Shown here: in pieces, positions 24,175-36,802 of the stretch
How positions within the stretch are numbered: position 1 is the first letter of the stretch
Layout: each line of letters opens with the position of its first letter
The notes under the pieces: generated by a model
What the model was told of the DNA's origin: nothing
Databases searched by the model: none
Seen by the model: the letters and a program-made list of their open reading frames with translations, nothing else
Source of the DNA: Hymenopus coronatus
Lineage: Eukaryota; Arthropoda; Insecta; Mantodea; Hymenopodidae
NCBI GenBank assembly: GCA_030762935.1
Contig: CM060890.1
Coordinates: 65,412,765 to 65,476,764, forward strand
Reading direction: 5' to 3'
Length of the DNA stretch: 64,000 nt
Translations under genes and position numbers: made by a program

Positions 24175-24900
24175 AAATGAATTTCCCGAGAACGCCATAT
24201 GCAAAGTCACAATGTATGCCAACGACACTGCAATCAGCAACCACCATAGTAATCCTCGTTTTGGCCTCAGCAAGATGCAACGGTACACTGATCGCTTCCT
24301 TTCATGGCTTCATGGTTGGAAAATCGAAATTTACGCAAACAAATGCCAGCTCACTTTTTTTAAGAAGCTGTTACTTTCGGCAATGGATGGTCGGTGATCA
24401 AAGATTTCACTGCCAACAACAGTAGTACCTAGGAGTCGCGTTGGAGCGACGCTCAACTGGAGCGCCCGCCTTACAGATACCACCAATAGTGTTTAAAATA
24501 AGCGTCCCTATGTTCAGGAGTAAGGAAGTTCTGACACGTTCAAAACTTGTCCTTTACAAATCAATCATCCTCTCAGTGACGCTCTACATGTGAGTGGTCT
24601 GGGCTCATACCTCCAAAACAGAACTAAAAAAAAAAAAACTGAAATCTGTCCAGTTTCCCTAAGTCAAACACTCAGCTGTCTTTACCTCTAATGGTATCCA
24701 ACAGGAACTGTAAATCCCCCCCTATTTTCCTCAAAACAGATAGTTCTACGCGGGTGCGAACCAGACAACATAAAAACAGCCTAATTTACAATATCAGCAG
24801 CGGCAAACCGAAACATTGAAAACATTAAAGAATCAAAATATTTTAAATCTGTCCGCCGCTTGACCACCAGTCTGGCGCACGGCCACGCACCACTATACAG
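24175..24900 (+). pseudogene. non-LTR retrotransposon reverse transcriptase relic, copy 2
   Basis: This is a second, different non-LTR family. Visible motifs are a RTPYAK stretch, MYANDTAISNHHSNP (a FADD-like catalytic box with one Asp replaced by Asn), KMQRYTDRFLSWLHGWKIE, NKCQLTFF, GATLNWSARL and a LKSVQFP-type thumb segment. Frameshifts and stops interrupt it throughout. No RNase H follows. Confidence 0.85.
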
Positions 24901-25018
24901 GGGCCGCCTCATGTGCCCCAGCGCCTAAGTATCAGCTGCCCGCTCAGCAACATAGTGGAACTCAAGGTGTAAATAATGTAGACTGTAATGTACATATCGG
25001 AAATGTGAGTACGTTTCC

Positions 25019-25098
25019 GTGAGAGAGAGAGAGAGAGAGGGAGAGAGAGAGAGAGAGGGAGAGAGAGAGAGAGGGAGAGAGAGAGAGAGAGAGAGGAA
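25019..25098. repeat. GA microsatellite with GGGA interruptions
   Basis: About 80 bp of GA units are broken by several GG steps. The serine/leucine-rich translations across it are artefacts. Confidence 0.97.
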
Positions 25099-25189
25099 GT
25101 GCGCAAGTGTGTAAATATTTATATAAACATATGTATATGTAGATAAAGTAAAATAAATTCAACACCTAACGGAGCTGTTGTCGAGAATC

Positions 25190-25840
25190 CCAGGAGGATA
25201 TCTGTATGCTTCTAGTCTTCTATCCCATTAAACGTAGAGCTCCAAATGTGACCGATGCCACTTCAAACTTATTTGCAATAAAACCGTCAGATGATCAGTT
25301 TTGATACTGGACTACTCGCTAAAACACCAAAAGTTTGTGCAGTTAATTTATTTGGAATTTCTTTTATGTAATAATCTCTAACAATGCATGTAGAAACTGC
25401 ATCGGAAGTTTGACCCCTTATATATAATCTCATATCTAATTGTATCATGGCTGACTTCCAACATAAACTCCAGCAGTTCATTATATTTGTATATACCTTT
25501 CGTTAAACACCTTATGGGAATTAGTGAGTTCGTTCTCTGTATTTTCCAACTAGCTCTCAACAAGGTCTATTAGTCCACTAAAAATGCCATGATTTTCTGA
25601 TATCTTAGTATCATTGATTCTGCATAAAGCCGAAGCAAAGGCACCACGAAAACTTCAAGGAACCTTCAAGGAATATATCTGTTTCTTTCAACATGTTTGT
25701 TATACTTTCCACATTTTCATGGTAAGCCTGACTTAACATACTTATAATGCAACTTCTCCTTAGGGTATTATGACTAACTACATTATCGAACGCAATCTAA
25801 TCTAATCTAGCAAAAGGCCTGATCTATAAGCTCTGTACTT
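25190..25840 (-). other. possible decayed coding sequence of unknown family
   Basis: On the minus strand 25,287-25,563 is comparatively free of stops, and neighbouring frames contain protein-like runs (for example VESITNMLKETDIFLEGS near 25,690). The overall look resembles a hAT-type transposase relic but no diagnostic motif was found, so the function is left open. Confidence 0.2.
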
Positions 25841-26166
25841 CTGCTCAACGTTACTCTTGAAACTACGCTATAGCTCCTATTGGTAGCAGGAATTCTGTGC
25901 GAATTTTCCCTGTGTATGCGTCACATTCATGCACGGTATTAAATGCACTTTCAGTGTTCCTTTACATAAATTACGTATAACAAGTAATTTATATCAATAC
26001 TAAGAAGAGCATTAAATACAAAGTACTCGAAGCGCTGTTGCGTTGGTGAATACAAAGAACAGGAGACTAATATTGTCCCTTTTACAGGCCTTCTTGATAC
26101 AAATGATAAAGAAGGCTGTGCCTTACATTGTGCGATGCGTGACACAAGTGAGGGGTATCATTTGTA

Positions 26167-26174
26167 TGACGTCA
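26167..26174. promoter_or_regulatory. perfect CRE-like palindrome upstream of CNPPD1
   Basis: TGACGTCA, the palindromic binding site of CREB/ATF bZIP factors, lies 137 bp before the CNPPD1 start codon in a CpG-containing patch. Position fits a proximal promoter; function is inferred. Confidence 0.4.
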
Positions 26175-26310
26175 TTTGGGTGTTGCAAATTATATTTGTT
26201 ACCTTATTGGATGATTGGATCCTAGTTCAAAGCTGCATGTGGCAAATAACATTGTTTTAAAACATAAATAGGCACATTATTTTGCCACCTGAAAAAAATA
26301 CAGGAAGACA

Positions 26311-26370
26311 ATGACCTGCTTAACAGTTTCACCGAAAAGAAGACGTGATTGTACAAAAAATAAATTCAAA
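26311..26370 (+). CDS. CNPPD1: CNPPD1 exon 1 (coding part)
   Basis: It encodes 20 residues, lysine/arginine-rich, and ends in phase 0 at a consensus gtaagt donor. Its conservation is not evident, so this exon is the least certain. Any 5' untranslated part extends leftwards. Confidence 0.65.
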
Positions 26371-29300
26371 GTAAGTAATAGCAAAGAAATATATTCGACT
26401 AGAAGTCTATTGCATAGTGTTGTCGGTGTTTCATACAATAATAAACCACTTACAAGTCATAATCTTCATTGTTTTGAATTTGACTTGCATTCCACTGTTG
26501 TAGGTTATGGGTAACCACGAACGATTTCTTTCTCGCATAAAGAAGACGCTTTATTATGGTAAATTGCCATTGACGGAACGATTTAGTCTTCCTGTTTCAG
26601 GTATAACATAAATGTTTTGTTTTTATTTATTTTGATGGTATAACGAATTAGGATATGTATATAAGTGTTCTACTTTCAGAGCTGGCTGCAGAATGGTTCT
26701 CTAAGGTCAAAAGCGGCAAGAGTTTGGAACGATTGGATTTGGAAGAGGCGGCTGCATTATCTAGAAATGCTTGTGTCTCACCTTGTTCCTTAGTGCTGGC
26801 ACTTTTATATTTGGAAAGACTGAAGACGTGTAATCCTGAATATTTGCAGCGAGTTGCTCCCTCTGAGCTATTCCTGGTGTCTATGGTAAGCACATTTGAA
26901 ATTTTATGGATTAGTTACGGCATTACTTCCATACATGATGTTTGGTACTTTTGTTATGCTGCCATTAGAGCTGCTTTGGGTAAAGCTATACAATAGTACC
27001 GCCATATAAATATATCTTTAAGAATTGAAACTAACCTCATAATCCACTTCAGAGCATCAAGGAGCTAATATGTTTTTATCTAGAATTGGAATATCCCAGC
27101 GCTCCCACCCTGTAAATACACTTTCTTAAATAGCAAAATTCACGAACATTTTTACGGTGGGAAAAATTTAACAGCTGTTGCTAGGTGGGAAATAAGTATT
27201 TATGGTTTAGAAAAATGAAGTGTGTTTGCTGCCAATGTAGATAGTCACCAAAAGAAAAAAAAAAAGTGCAGCTCAGAAGTCACCAACATTCGCATATTAA
27301 CAATGGAGTACTAAGGCTGTAGCTGTAGCTGAAACCGGTGGAAATTATTAAAACCAAAGTACAGGAAAGTCAGTTTATTGACACACACTAACCTAAACAC
27401 ACCTAATACTTGCTTCACTGGCATGCTTTGGTGGAAACAATCAAAATTATCAAAACCAAAGTAGACGAAAACTAAGTAGTTTATTTAATACACTAACCTA
27501 AACCTAGGACAGCACATGCTTGCTTTGCTTGCATGCTTTGGTGATACCAGTGACAATTGTTAAAACCAAAGTACATGAAAATCAGCATATTTACACACAC
27601 ACACAGTAACCTAAACCTAACACAGCGCACGCTGGCTTTGCTTGCATGCTTTGGTGAAATTAGTGGAAATTATTGAAATCAAAGTACAGGAAAATCAGTT
27701 TCTTTACACACTAATCTAAACCTATCACAGCACATGTTTGCTTCACTTGTGTGCTTTGGCAAAACCACTGAAAAGTACTAAAAATAAATTACACGGAAAT
27801 CACTTTTAGAATCAGCAGAATGGCTTATCGCAGTATATTTTGTATGAATGATTGTCATGATATAAAAAAAGGCAACTCATGCCTTAAAATCAGTTATAAA
27901 GCAACTCTAGTGATCTAATAACAAACCACCAATGATGGTTCCACAACCTATCAATGGCTAGTGATAAGCAGTTTTCAAATATTGGTAGTTCTGAATTTTG
28001 CAACACGAACGTTAACTATGAATGATGTAGGTGCCACCTGTCTGATAGCTAGTGAAACAAGAGAAATTGGTGTAAATGAATGCTTTTGGTATATTTTAAT
28101 GTAAATTGTGTGCTTTGTTGAAACTTAAAGACCAAAAATAGACAAGATATAATTTTAAAACTTTGTAATAGGATACTATGGAGAGTAAAAGTGAAAAAAC
28201 TAATGCCTAAATAGTTTAAGCGGTGGAACCAACATATAGTAATTATCCACTCTCTAGTTACTGATGTATTATAATCTTTTATGGCCCCAAGCTGCAAAGA
28301 GTAGCTCAAGATGGAAGGTCCCTTAGCCGCAGCTAGGGATGTTTTTTGTGAGTGGTGGAGTGGAGCAATGACAGGGCTTAATTTAGGTATCTGTGAAACT
28401 AAAATGCTAATGATCCCAAAAAGAAGTACAAATCTCAGCAATCGGATTTTAAATTTGTACATGTTTTCAACACTTACAAATTTGGATCGCCCGTGAAAGT
28501 TTTATCTTAGTTTTCTTCGTTTTTATCCTTTAACCAGACAGGTTTTATCAAAGGGAAAATTAACATAATGGGTGTCTAAACAACTATGCCAGAATGCATA
28601 GAACTTGGAATTGCTTGAAATTCATTTTGTGGTAATCTTGCAGACCAGGTTTTCCTGTTATGGCAGGTCTGCACAACCTTGATTTAGAACATAACCCTAA
28701 AAAATCCCCAACATCCTCAGCAAATTGTTTTAAATGCTTAGAGGTTCTTACTTAACTTCTGAGGATGTCATTTGGCACGTTTCTTCTGGAGGTTTAAACC
28801 TTGCTGCACTTTCTGTGTATTATTAAAGAGCAGTATGCCCTCTGGCTGATTACAGTAATAATAATAGTTATTGTTTATTATTATTATTATTACAGCTATT
28901 TTTCACTGATGATTATTCTAATATGTCTTGTAATACATTAAATTTAAAGGTGCAAGAAAGAGTAATTTTGGAAATGATATAAATTGTGTATTTTTTGAGC
29001 CTTAAAAACCAACAATTGACTTGCAAATTGTTTCACTGTCTAAAATGAGAGCATGAGAGTTAAAATCATGACCACATGAGGGAAAATTTACTATTTGTTA
29101 ACTACTTCGGGTGATTATGTTTACTAGTACAAAATTTGATTTCTGTTTCGTGGTTTAGGTGTATTAGGATTCTTTTATGTTGCATTTGTTTAGTGCTTGA
29201 CGGTGATTTAACCTGAAATAAAAAAAATAGATGGAAATCAGATTTATTAATATTTTTGTTAGGCACAATAACCAGAGCCAGCACCATCTAAAGAAAGCAT

Positions 29301-32300
29301 GTATATGTAAAATGTCAGAACATGGGGAAGCTATGCTATTTGTTTGGTCAGTTTGGATGATTATATTTATTTTAGTTAAACATTTCCTTTCTGTACATTA
29401 TAAACAATTTCTCTTATATTTGTTATTATTACCCCTCTTTTATCTACATGTTCCTTTTGTTTGAGGTTATTATTTCATGTATTACACATGTTTTATAAGT
29501 ACTTCAATACCTAGCAAAGTCTTTTGTTTTCACCTGTGCATTTCATTGAACAATAGTACCAATTATTCCTAATTTTGCTTAAGCATGGTGGTTTTTAATT
29601 GCATATGTTTGCCTTCCGCATTGCGCATAAGCAGCGTCTGCCATGACAGGGAAACTTGGTCTGCAAGATTACCCATTTTGTCAGTAAAAGTAAATATTTA
29701 GAAAAAAATCCTAATCCAAATACCTCACTTCAATTGAGATTCAACTTCTATGGATTATGAATCAGAGTAACTACCTGCATTCCTCTACATATAAAAAGCA
29801 TTGTTTGGCTTTGATTTGTGGTTTAGGGCCATTCTGTACTTTGAGAGTTAGGGCCTTGCTGTGTTTTCATTCAGATATAAAGATACTAACTTCTTCTTTA
29901 GTTTTGAGAAGAAACAGCTGTAACTTAAAAAACATATTTTTATAGATATGTTCGTTTGACACTTAGCCGTCAATTAATTCTATAATTTGCTTGTAATACA
30001 ACTACATTTGGGATGTCATGAGAAGACAGGGTTTGTGGATCCGAGTTGGCTCTTCCTGTAAAATTTTCCTTTTTAAGCATAATATAGTTTTTCAAAGTTC
30101 TTAGGCTTTCACAGACGGTGTCAATACTAGCTACAGTATAATCTGGGCTTGTGGGCAGTGGTCTACTGGGCTCCTTCTTCCCAGACGTTTCGTCTGTGAC
30201 TATGGCAGACATCTTCTGTGGCAGTGGTAAGGTCAAAGTACTCTACTGGACGTTTCAACTGTGACTGTTCTGGTTGCACTGTGAACCGCAGTATTTACAT
30301 CAACAGCTGGTGGGGGGCATGTAGTGATTGGTCTGGGTTGGTGGTGGACTGGACTTCTGTCGGCGGAGTGCTGTGCTCTGCTGGTGTCTGATTGCTCAGG
30401 TGGAGTTCTTGATTTTGACTTTGGTAGTGCCATTTACCATATTCTGTTTAGTTTAAGGCCTTCAGATATTCTAGCATCAACCTCCCATTACTATTCATGT
30501 TTATATCGGAAAGCCATTGAAATACAGAAGTATAGAAATAACATCAATTGCAAAGAAGAAGGTTAGGTACCATATTCGCAAAACACTTCTGTTCAATACA
30601 TATGAGTGACAGATGACAGCTTTGCGCGCAAGGGTTTCAAGCATTTGCTGGAAAAATGAAAGCTTCCTAGATTAAGATTTTTTTTATACATGAGTTGAAC
30701 TAGCCAAAGCTTAATTCTTATAGAGTAATCTTAAGCTTTTGCTTCAAAACTTGCAAATATGCGTAGAGGCTTGTGACAGTGATGTGATCAAATAAAAAAT
30801 AAAAGAATTTGAGCCGGTTTTTGTAACACAAACATCGGTTGTTTTTACTTACTGGGACCGGTTTCGGGAATACTTTTTCCCATTTTCAACCCTTAATTCC
30901 GACTGAATTTAAGCTTTTGCGTTAATGTAAAGACTCATCTTCAAGACAAAGCTTGGAATTTATGAATTTGAACCAATAACTTTGTGGCTGAATTTCTAAA
31001 AATATCAGATTTTCACATAAGGTGCAATTTTCCCAGGATATGCTGAACACATCTATTTCAGATTTTCAATATAAAATGTATATTTTTACCAGTACTTATA
31101 CTGAATTTTACAGAGGTTTCTCTTTTAAAGAAACCAGAATTTTTTAATTTGCATATAAAAATGTAGCAGAATGTAAGCTGTCATTGAGAAAAATATCATG
31201 TTTATTTCATGAAACTGTGGATCAAAAAATCCCATTACAACCAAAACCTTCTTAAATAACCTATCAAATTTTCAGTTTTATACTCGAAATATATTCTTAG
31301 AAATACTAACTTTATCAGCACTTTTAACAGTAACAAGATGGTGCATTCTCATAACATGTTGAAATTGGAAAAAGGATATGTGGAAGGAAAGCATATAAAT
31401 TGAGGCTTTCCTGGCAAAAATGCTGCATAAAGATTTCCTTAAGATAGCAGGTAGGCAAGGGGATGTAGGTTTTCTTATTTCCATCATTCATATGCTTCTT
31501 ATACCTAGGGATTAAAAGATTATGAAGTTTGCACTAGATTTTAAAAATAAATTATTCAAATGTAAGTTATACTTGTAATGTTATAGTGATAAACTATGAA
31601 AATAATTTATTCATTCATAAGCTTGGTATCCAAAGAAAATCATTATCCATTGAATGTTTGTAAGGAGAACTAAATATTAATCTAAAGATGAATCAGTCAA
31701 CTACTCCTTTTTTATAGAGGTTAACTTCACAAGGTATACAATTGTACTTTAAGCGACACCTGAAGAAAGATTAGGTTAAGTCAGGTTATGTGAAGCATTT
31801 TGTGATGTCTGCATTCCAGTACTTTTATTTTCTCAACCTGGAGGAGTATGCATAGAGGATTTATTTCTACATATCAAAGCATTTAAAAATAGCACACTTA
31901 TAATTCTATCTCTTAGGAGTTGCTCAACATTAGAATCTTATTACCCAACACCCTAGTTGTTTGTGTATAATTATTCTTTTCTTCTGTCTCAGTACATTGT
32001 CAACACAATTCCAGACTTATTTTAATATACCTGCTCTATGCGTTACATACATCATCATTTATGTTGTCAAGTTCATTTTCTTTAATGATTTCCCTCCACC
32101 TTCCTCAACTTACCTTCTGCAATTGTTTCCAAAAATTTTAAAGTACTGTATCTCTCTCTGTAACTTTTCCTACTTGTTCCATATTTCTTCTCTCCATATG
32201 TGCTTTCTGAATGCAGTGCAGATTGGAGGACTATACTGGAACCAAGTACTGGACTAGCTGTCATTTGTGTTCAGGATTTAATGCAAGTTATCTTTAATAA

Positions 32301-35300
32301 GTAAATAATGTAATACATAAATAATAATAATAATATGGCTAACAAAAGGAATATAACAATTATAATTACTCATGACAGAGCTTTAAATTTAAAAAATACA
32401 ACCTCCTCTGTTTTTGAAATTGATAGATTCTGATTTTGTGTCCTTTGGCAAATCCCTATCTTCAGTAATAAAAATCACTAGACTGACTGTACAACACTTA
32501 TTTGTTTGCTTTGCCTGTCATCTAGACTCATGAGAGATGCTCTTTGGCTCCACAGATAAGTTTTAACCTGCTGTAGTTACTTGTGGCAATTTTATTTACA
32601 CACTGTTTCAGATGATAGCAAGCAAATTCTTACATGATGATGGCGAACCCGATGAAGTTTTCAATGATGAATGGGCAGCCTCAGGTGGACTTGCTGTAGA
32701 TGATGTGAACCGTTTTGAAAGAGACTTCCTACAAGCGATAGTGAGTATTATAATGTAATCAGAAATAAGCTCAGAAAATAGTTTATATGCTGAACCAAAA
32801 GTAATTCTGATTCTTTAATGGTGCTTCAATAGCTAAAACTTTATTTATACACTTGTCGCCCCCGTGGTGTAATGGTTACCATGCTAACTTCATATACCCA
32901 AGGTTGTGGGTTTTAATCTGGTGGAGGACAATGGATTTTTTCGGATGTAAAATCCTTAACATGGCTTCCTTCGGAAGGGAAGTGAAGCAGTGGGTCCTGT
33001 GTCATAGATTTACGGCACATAAAAGAACCTCAAGCCTAATAGAGAGGCCTCTGAGCAAAATTAAGCAGTCTTTCATGCCCAATTTAGAATGGGATGCTGA
33101 GAACCACAGCAGTTAAAGGGCATCCATAAATAACACGCCATTTACATTTTTTGTTTTGTTTATACATTACCACAGTCCTTAGCCCCCTCCCCCCCCAAAA
33201 GTATAAGTAGAAAAATGCATAAGTGAGAAGATACACTAGGTAAGGAAAAAGAGATGGGTCGAGAGGAAACAAATGTATATAAACCTTGTTAAAAAAAAAA
33301 AAAGTAATAATAATGATAATAATAATAATAATAATAATAACAATAATTTAATTCTCAATATCTCAATAACAAATTATTTTCAAAAGCATATTCTTTTATT
33401 TTGTTTCTTTATGATAGTCAAGATAAGCATTAGCAGAAAGTTTAATTACTTGCTTCCTTGTAACAAGGAAAATAAGGGAATACACTAGACTAAAACGAAT
33501 GTTAAATATCTTAAAAGCTGGTTGCCATGTGGTTGAAATCCGTTTCTGTGCAGGGAGTTTACAACTTTCCGTGTGATAAGTATTTTAAATCAAAAACAAA
33601 TAAGGATTGCCCGCCTGGGTAGTGTGGTGGTAGCGTGTCTGCTTCATATTCAACAGGTCGAGAGTTCGAATCATGCTAAGGGTGAGTTACCCGGATAAGG
33701 TTTTTTTTTCATGGTTTCACTTATCCTGAGAAGACGAATGTCAAGTAACTTTAAGCTCCATAGACCCAGAGATCATTTGAGCATCATTTCTTCAATTTAT
33801 TCTTCGTCTGATATGACCAACCAGGTTAAAGGACGTTAAAGTACACACACAAAAAAAAGAAAAAGAAAACAAGGAATATCTCACAATGATCAATTTCACG
33901 AAAAAAAAACATATATGACATAAATTGTGTATTTTAACGTGATCTACTTTTTTTGTATAGTAAGTTTCTGTCTATCTCGTATTGACTATATTTTAATAAA
34001 ATCGTTAGCCATTTTTGAAAAAATCAGAATTTTCGAAAATTTTTCCATGTAAAGAGTAGTTGGGGGTGGGGGGATTTTCTTGAAAATTTTCATGTCGTAT
34101 CCTTGAAAGATACTGTACTTTAATACCAAGTAGGATCTCTTATGATTTATCAGTTGTAAAATTTAGCAAAATTTATCCAGAATAAAGAGCTCTTCATAGG
34201 CTGTTCCCTGAAAATTCAAAATGTACATTTTATTTGTAATGTAAATAGTTTTACTATATTGTGTTCTAATAAAAATCGTTAAGCATTTTGAGAAAATCAA
34301 AATTTTCAAACATTTTTCCATGTAGAGGGTAGTTGGGGGGGGGGGTTCATTCAAGTCTTTGTGTCACATGCTTGGAAGATGATGCTGAGCTTAAGGACCA
34401 AGTTTGACATTTAACAGACTTTTCGTTCCTGACTTACGCTGCCCACAGACTCACAAGGACATGGACTTTTTTTAAAAATGGATTTTGTTTTTTGTTAGGG
34501 GGCCCGAAACATATATTTTTGGTGATATCTCAGTATCGAATTTTTGGGTGTAATACAATACCTTCTCTATTCGCTATGTACATAGTATGTGTAGAGAAAG
34601 TAATAATCTCATGAGTTCCATTCACATGACTTTCTCAATCTGTTCTACAAACAAACTATTCTTAAAAGGTTATTCTTTTATCTACATCATGTTAATGGAA
34701 ATAAACATTAGCAGAATTACTCTTAATACTAATTTCCTTGTAAGTAGAAGGGAAATAAAAAAATACACACGCTAAAGCAATAGTATCATCCTTTAAAAGC
34801 CAGTTGCTATGTAAAACAATTGAAATTCCAATTTCTGGCAATGCCAGGAGTAAACAAACAAGAAACAAGAAGAAAGATGTCCTCCTGTTTGAGAAAGTAT
34901 AAGTGGCTTAAAATTGAAGACAATAATTTGGATTATCTCGAAAAAGTTAAGTGTACAAAAACAAAATCTGACTTCTTACAAAAGATTATTCTTCTTTCTA
35001 CACAACGCTAATCGAGATAAACATTAACAGAATGTTCTTATTACTTAGTAAGAACATAAATTGTGTATTTTACAAGATCTACATTTTTTGTTCAGTAAGT
35101 TTTTGTCTATCTCTTTCAGTTAAACAGTTAAGCAAAATTTGGCAAAATTCATCCAGAATGAAAAGGTCTTTAGAGGATATTCCCAGAAAAATCAAGATAC
35201 ACATTTTACTTGGGACGTAAATGTCTTTAACATAGTACATTTTAATCAAAATCATTAGAACTATTTTTGAGAAAATCAAAATTTTTGAAAATTTTTCCAT

Positions 35301-35433
35301 GTAAAGGGTAGTTTGTGGTGGGGAAATTTTCTTGAAAACCTTTGTGCTGCATCCTTGGAAGATAGTAAACTTAAATACTAAGATTGGTATTTAATGGTCT
35401 TTTCATTTTTGAACAATGCTGTACCCTCCCCCT

Positions 35434-35483
<50 letters not shown>

Positions 35484-36768
35484 ACGCACACCTTTTTCTA
35501 AAAATACTTTTTTCGGACTCAGGGGACCCCAAAAGATATTTTTGGATGGAATACAATACCTTCTCTATCCACTATATACATTGTACATATGGGCTAGAGA
35601 AAGTAATAATCTCATGCACTGTATAAAAAATCCAACACATTCTCAATTCTCTACCACAATTCTGTTAATTATGGCAGTTGTGCATATTGCTAAAAGAACT
35701 ATCAACCTCAGAACAGTGTATTTGCTGTATGTCAGCTGCTGTGTAACGACATTGCTAAAGCTAAACAAGTACAGGTTTTCTATAAGGGGAAATAAACTGA
35801 AAGGTACATAAGTGTGGCCATAACATATGTAAATATGCATGGATTGTATGTAAAAATACAGAAATGAAAAGCAAAATAAAACATATAAATCAAATACAAT
35901 GAATATCAGAAACAAGAATAAGAAGCAACAATTTTCTAAAGAGGTTTTTAAGCCCATTGTCCACAAACCTTGTTCTTGTATATTTTGAGTCCATTATCTT
36001 TTTAACACTATGTCATATTAATGTGCTGGTGCCTGGTGAAAGCGGTAAGTCCAAAGCAGTTGTATTATACATTCAGAAAAGTCCAATCTTGGTTGTGACA
36101 GTAATAATTAACCTAAACCAATAAGTTATTGAAATGCAAAACATTTATTTCTTAGAATTGTATGAATTTGCTTGCTGAAAAATTAGATTTTAGGACTTAA
36201 ACCCTTTACCTCTGACATAAGCAAATTTATGAGGAACTAGTTTTGGTAACTATTGCATTCGTTTTCAGTCTTGGGATTGCGATAACTCATCATACACTCC
36301 TCTGAAATAATATGATGCATCAGAAAGTTTTTAATGCCTACAGCATTCACGGGATAATTAAAATCTATGGAAACACTTAGTAAATGTTGACTTATTGCCG
36401 ATGGTTAGGAGAGTAAGACAAAATAAACAAATTCCGGCTGTTGTAAATGCCGGCGCAAAAAAAAGATTGCATGAAAATGTAAAGTTTAGTAAATGTGGAA
36501 TAAATAGCAATGTCCCGTCAACATTTTCTTTGCTTTCATTGGCAGACTATCTGAAGCGTTATGCTCATTTGTACAAAGTGAAAGAACATCAAGCATTCAT
36601 TACAAAAATAAATAATGCAATATGATATCTTTTGACTTCCGAGAATCAGTCATGTCGTGTGATCAATCGAAATGCTGTAACAGAGGATTTCCTTGGTAAA
36701 GCAAGAACTATTGATGGATCAACCGCCTGCGGTGCCATAAGTAGTTAAAGCGGGCGTTAAACACTACC

Positions 36769-36802
<34 letters not shown>

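Larger units (their letters stand above)
26886..32611 (+). other. CNPPD1: CNPPD1 intron 3
   Basis: This 5.7-kb intron contains a minisatellite (27.3-27.8 kb) and a Penelope-derived tail (30.1-30.9 kb). The rest (27.8-30.1 and 30.9-32.6 kb) is AT-rich DNA with no recognisable gene. Confidence 0.85.

Noticed and set aside
24909..25165. Serine/leucine-repeat open frames on the minus strand
   Set aside because: They are produced by the GA microsatellite at 25.0-25.1 kb.
27600..27625. Internal telomere repeat
   Set aside because: Only two CCTAA-like steps per unit are present, too few to call a telomeric array.
27320..27790. CRISPR-like array
   Set aside because: The whole 110-bp unit is repeated with no unique spacers, in a eukaryotic intron; it is a minisatellite.
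33609..33685. Possible tRNA gene at the head of SINE B
   Set aside because: It is continuous with a repeated SINE body, is repeated at 59.4 kb, and shows no good cloverleaf.
36395..36625. 76-residue open frame as a small gene
   Set aside because: No family, splice or conservation support, and it overlaps the edge of a non-LTR relic on the other strand.
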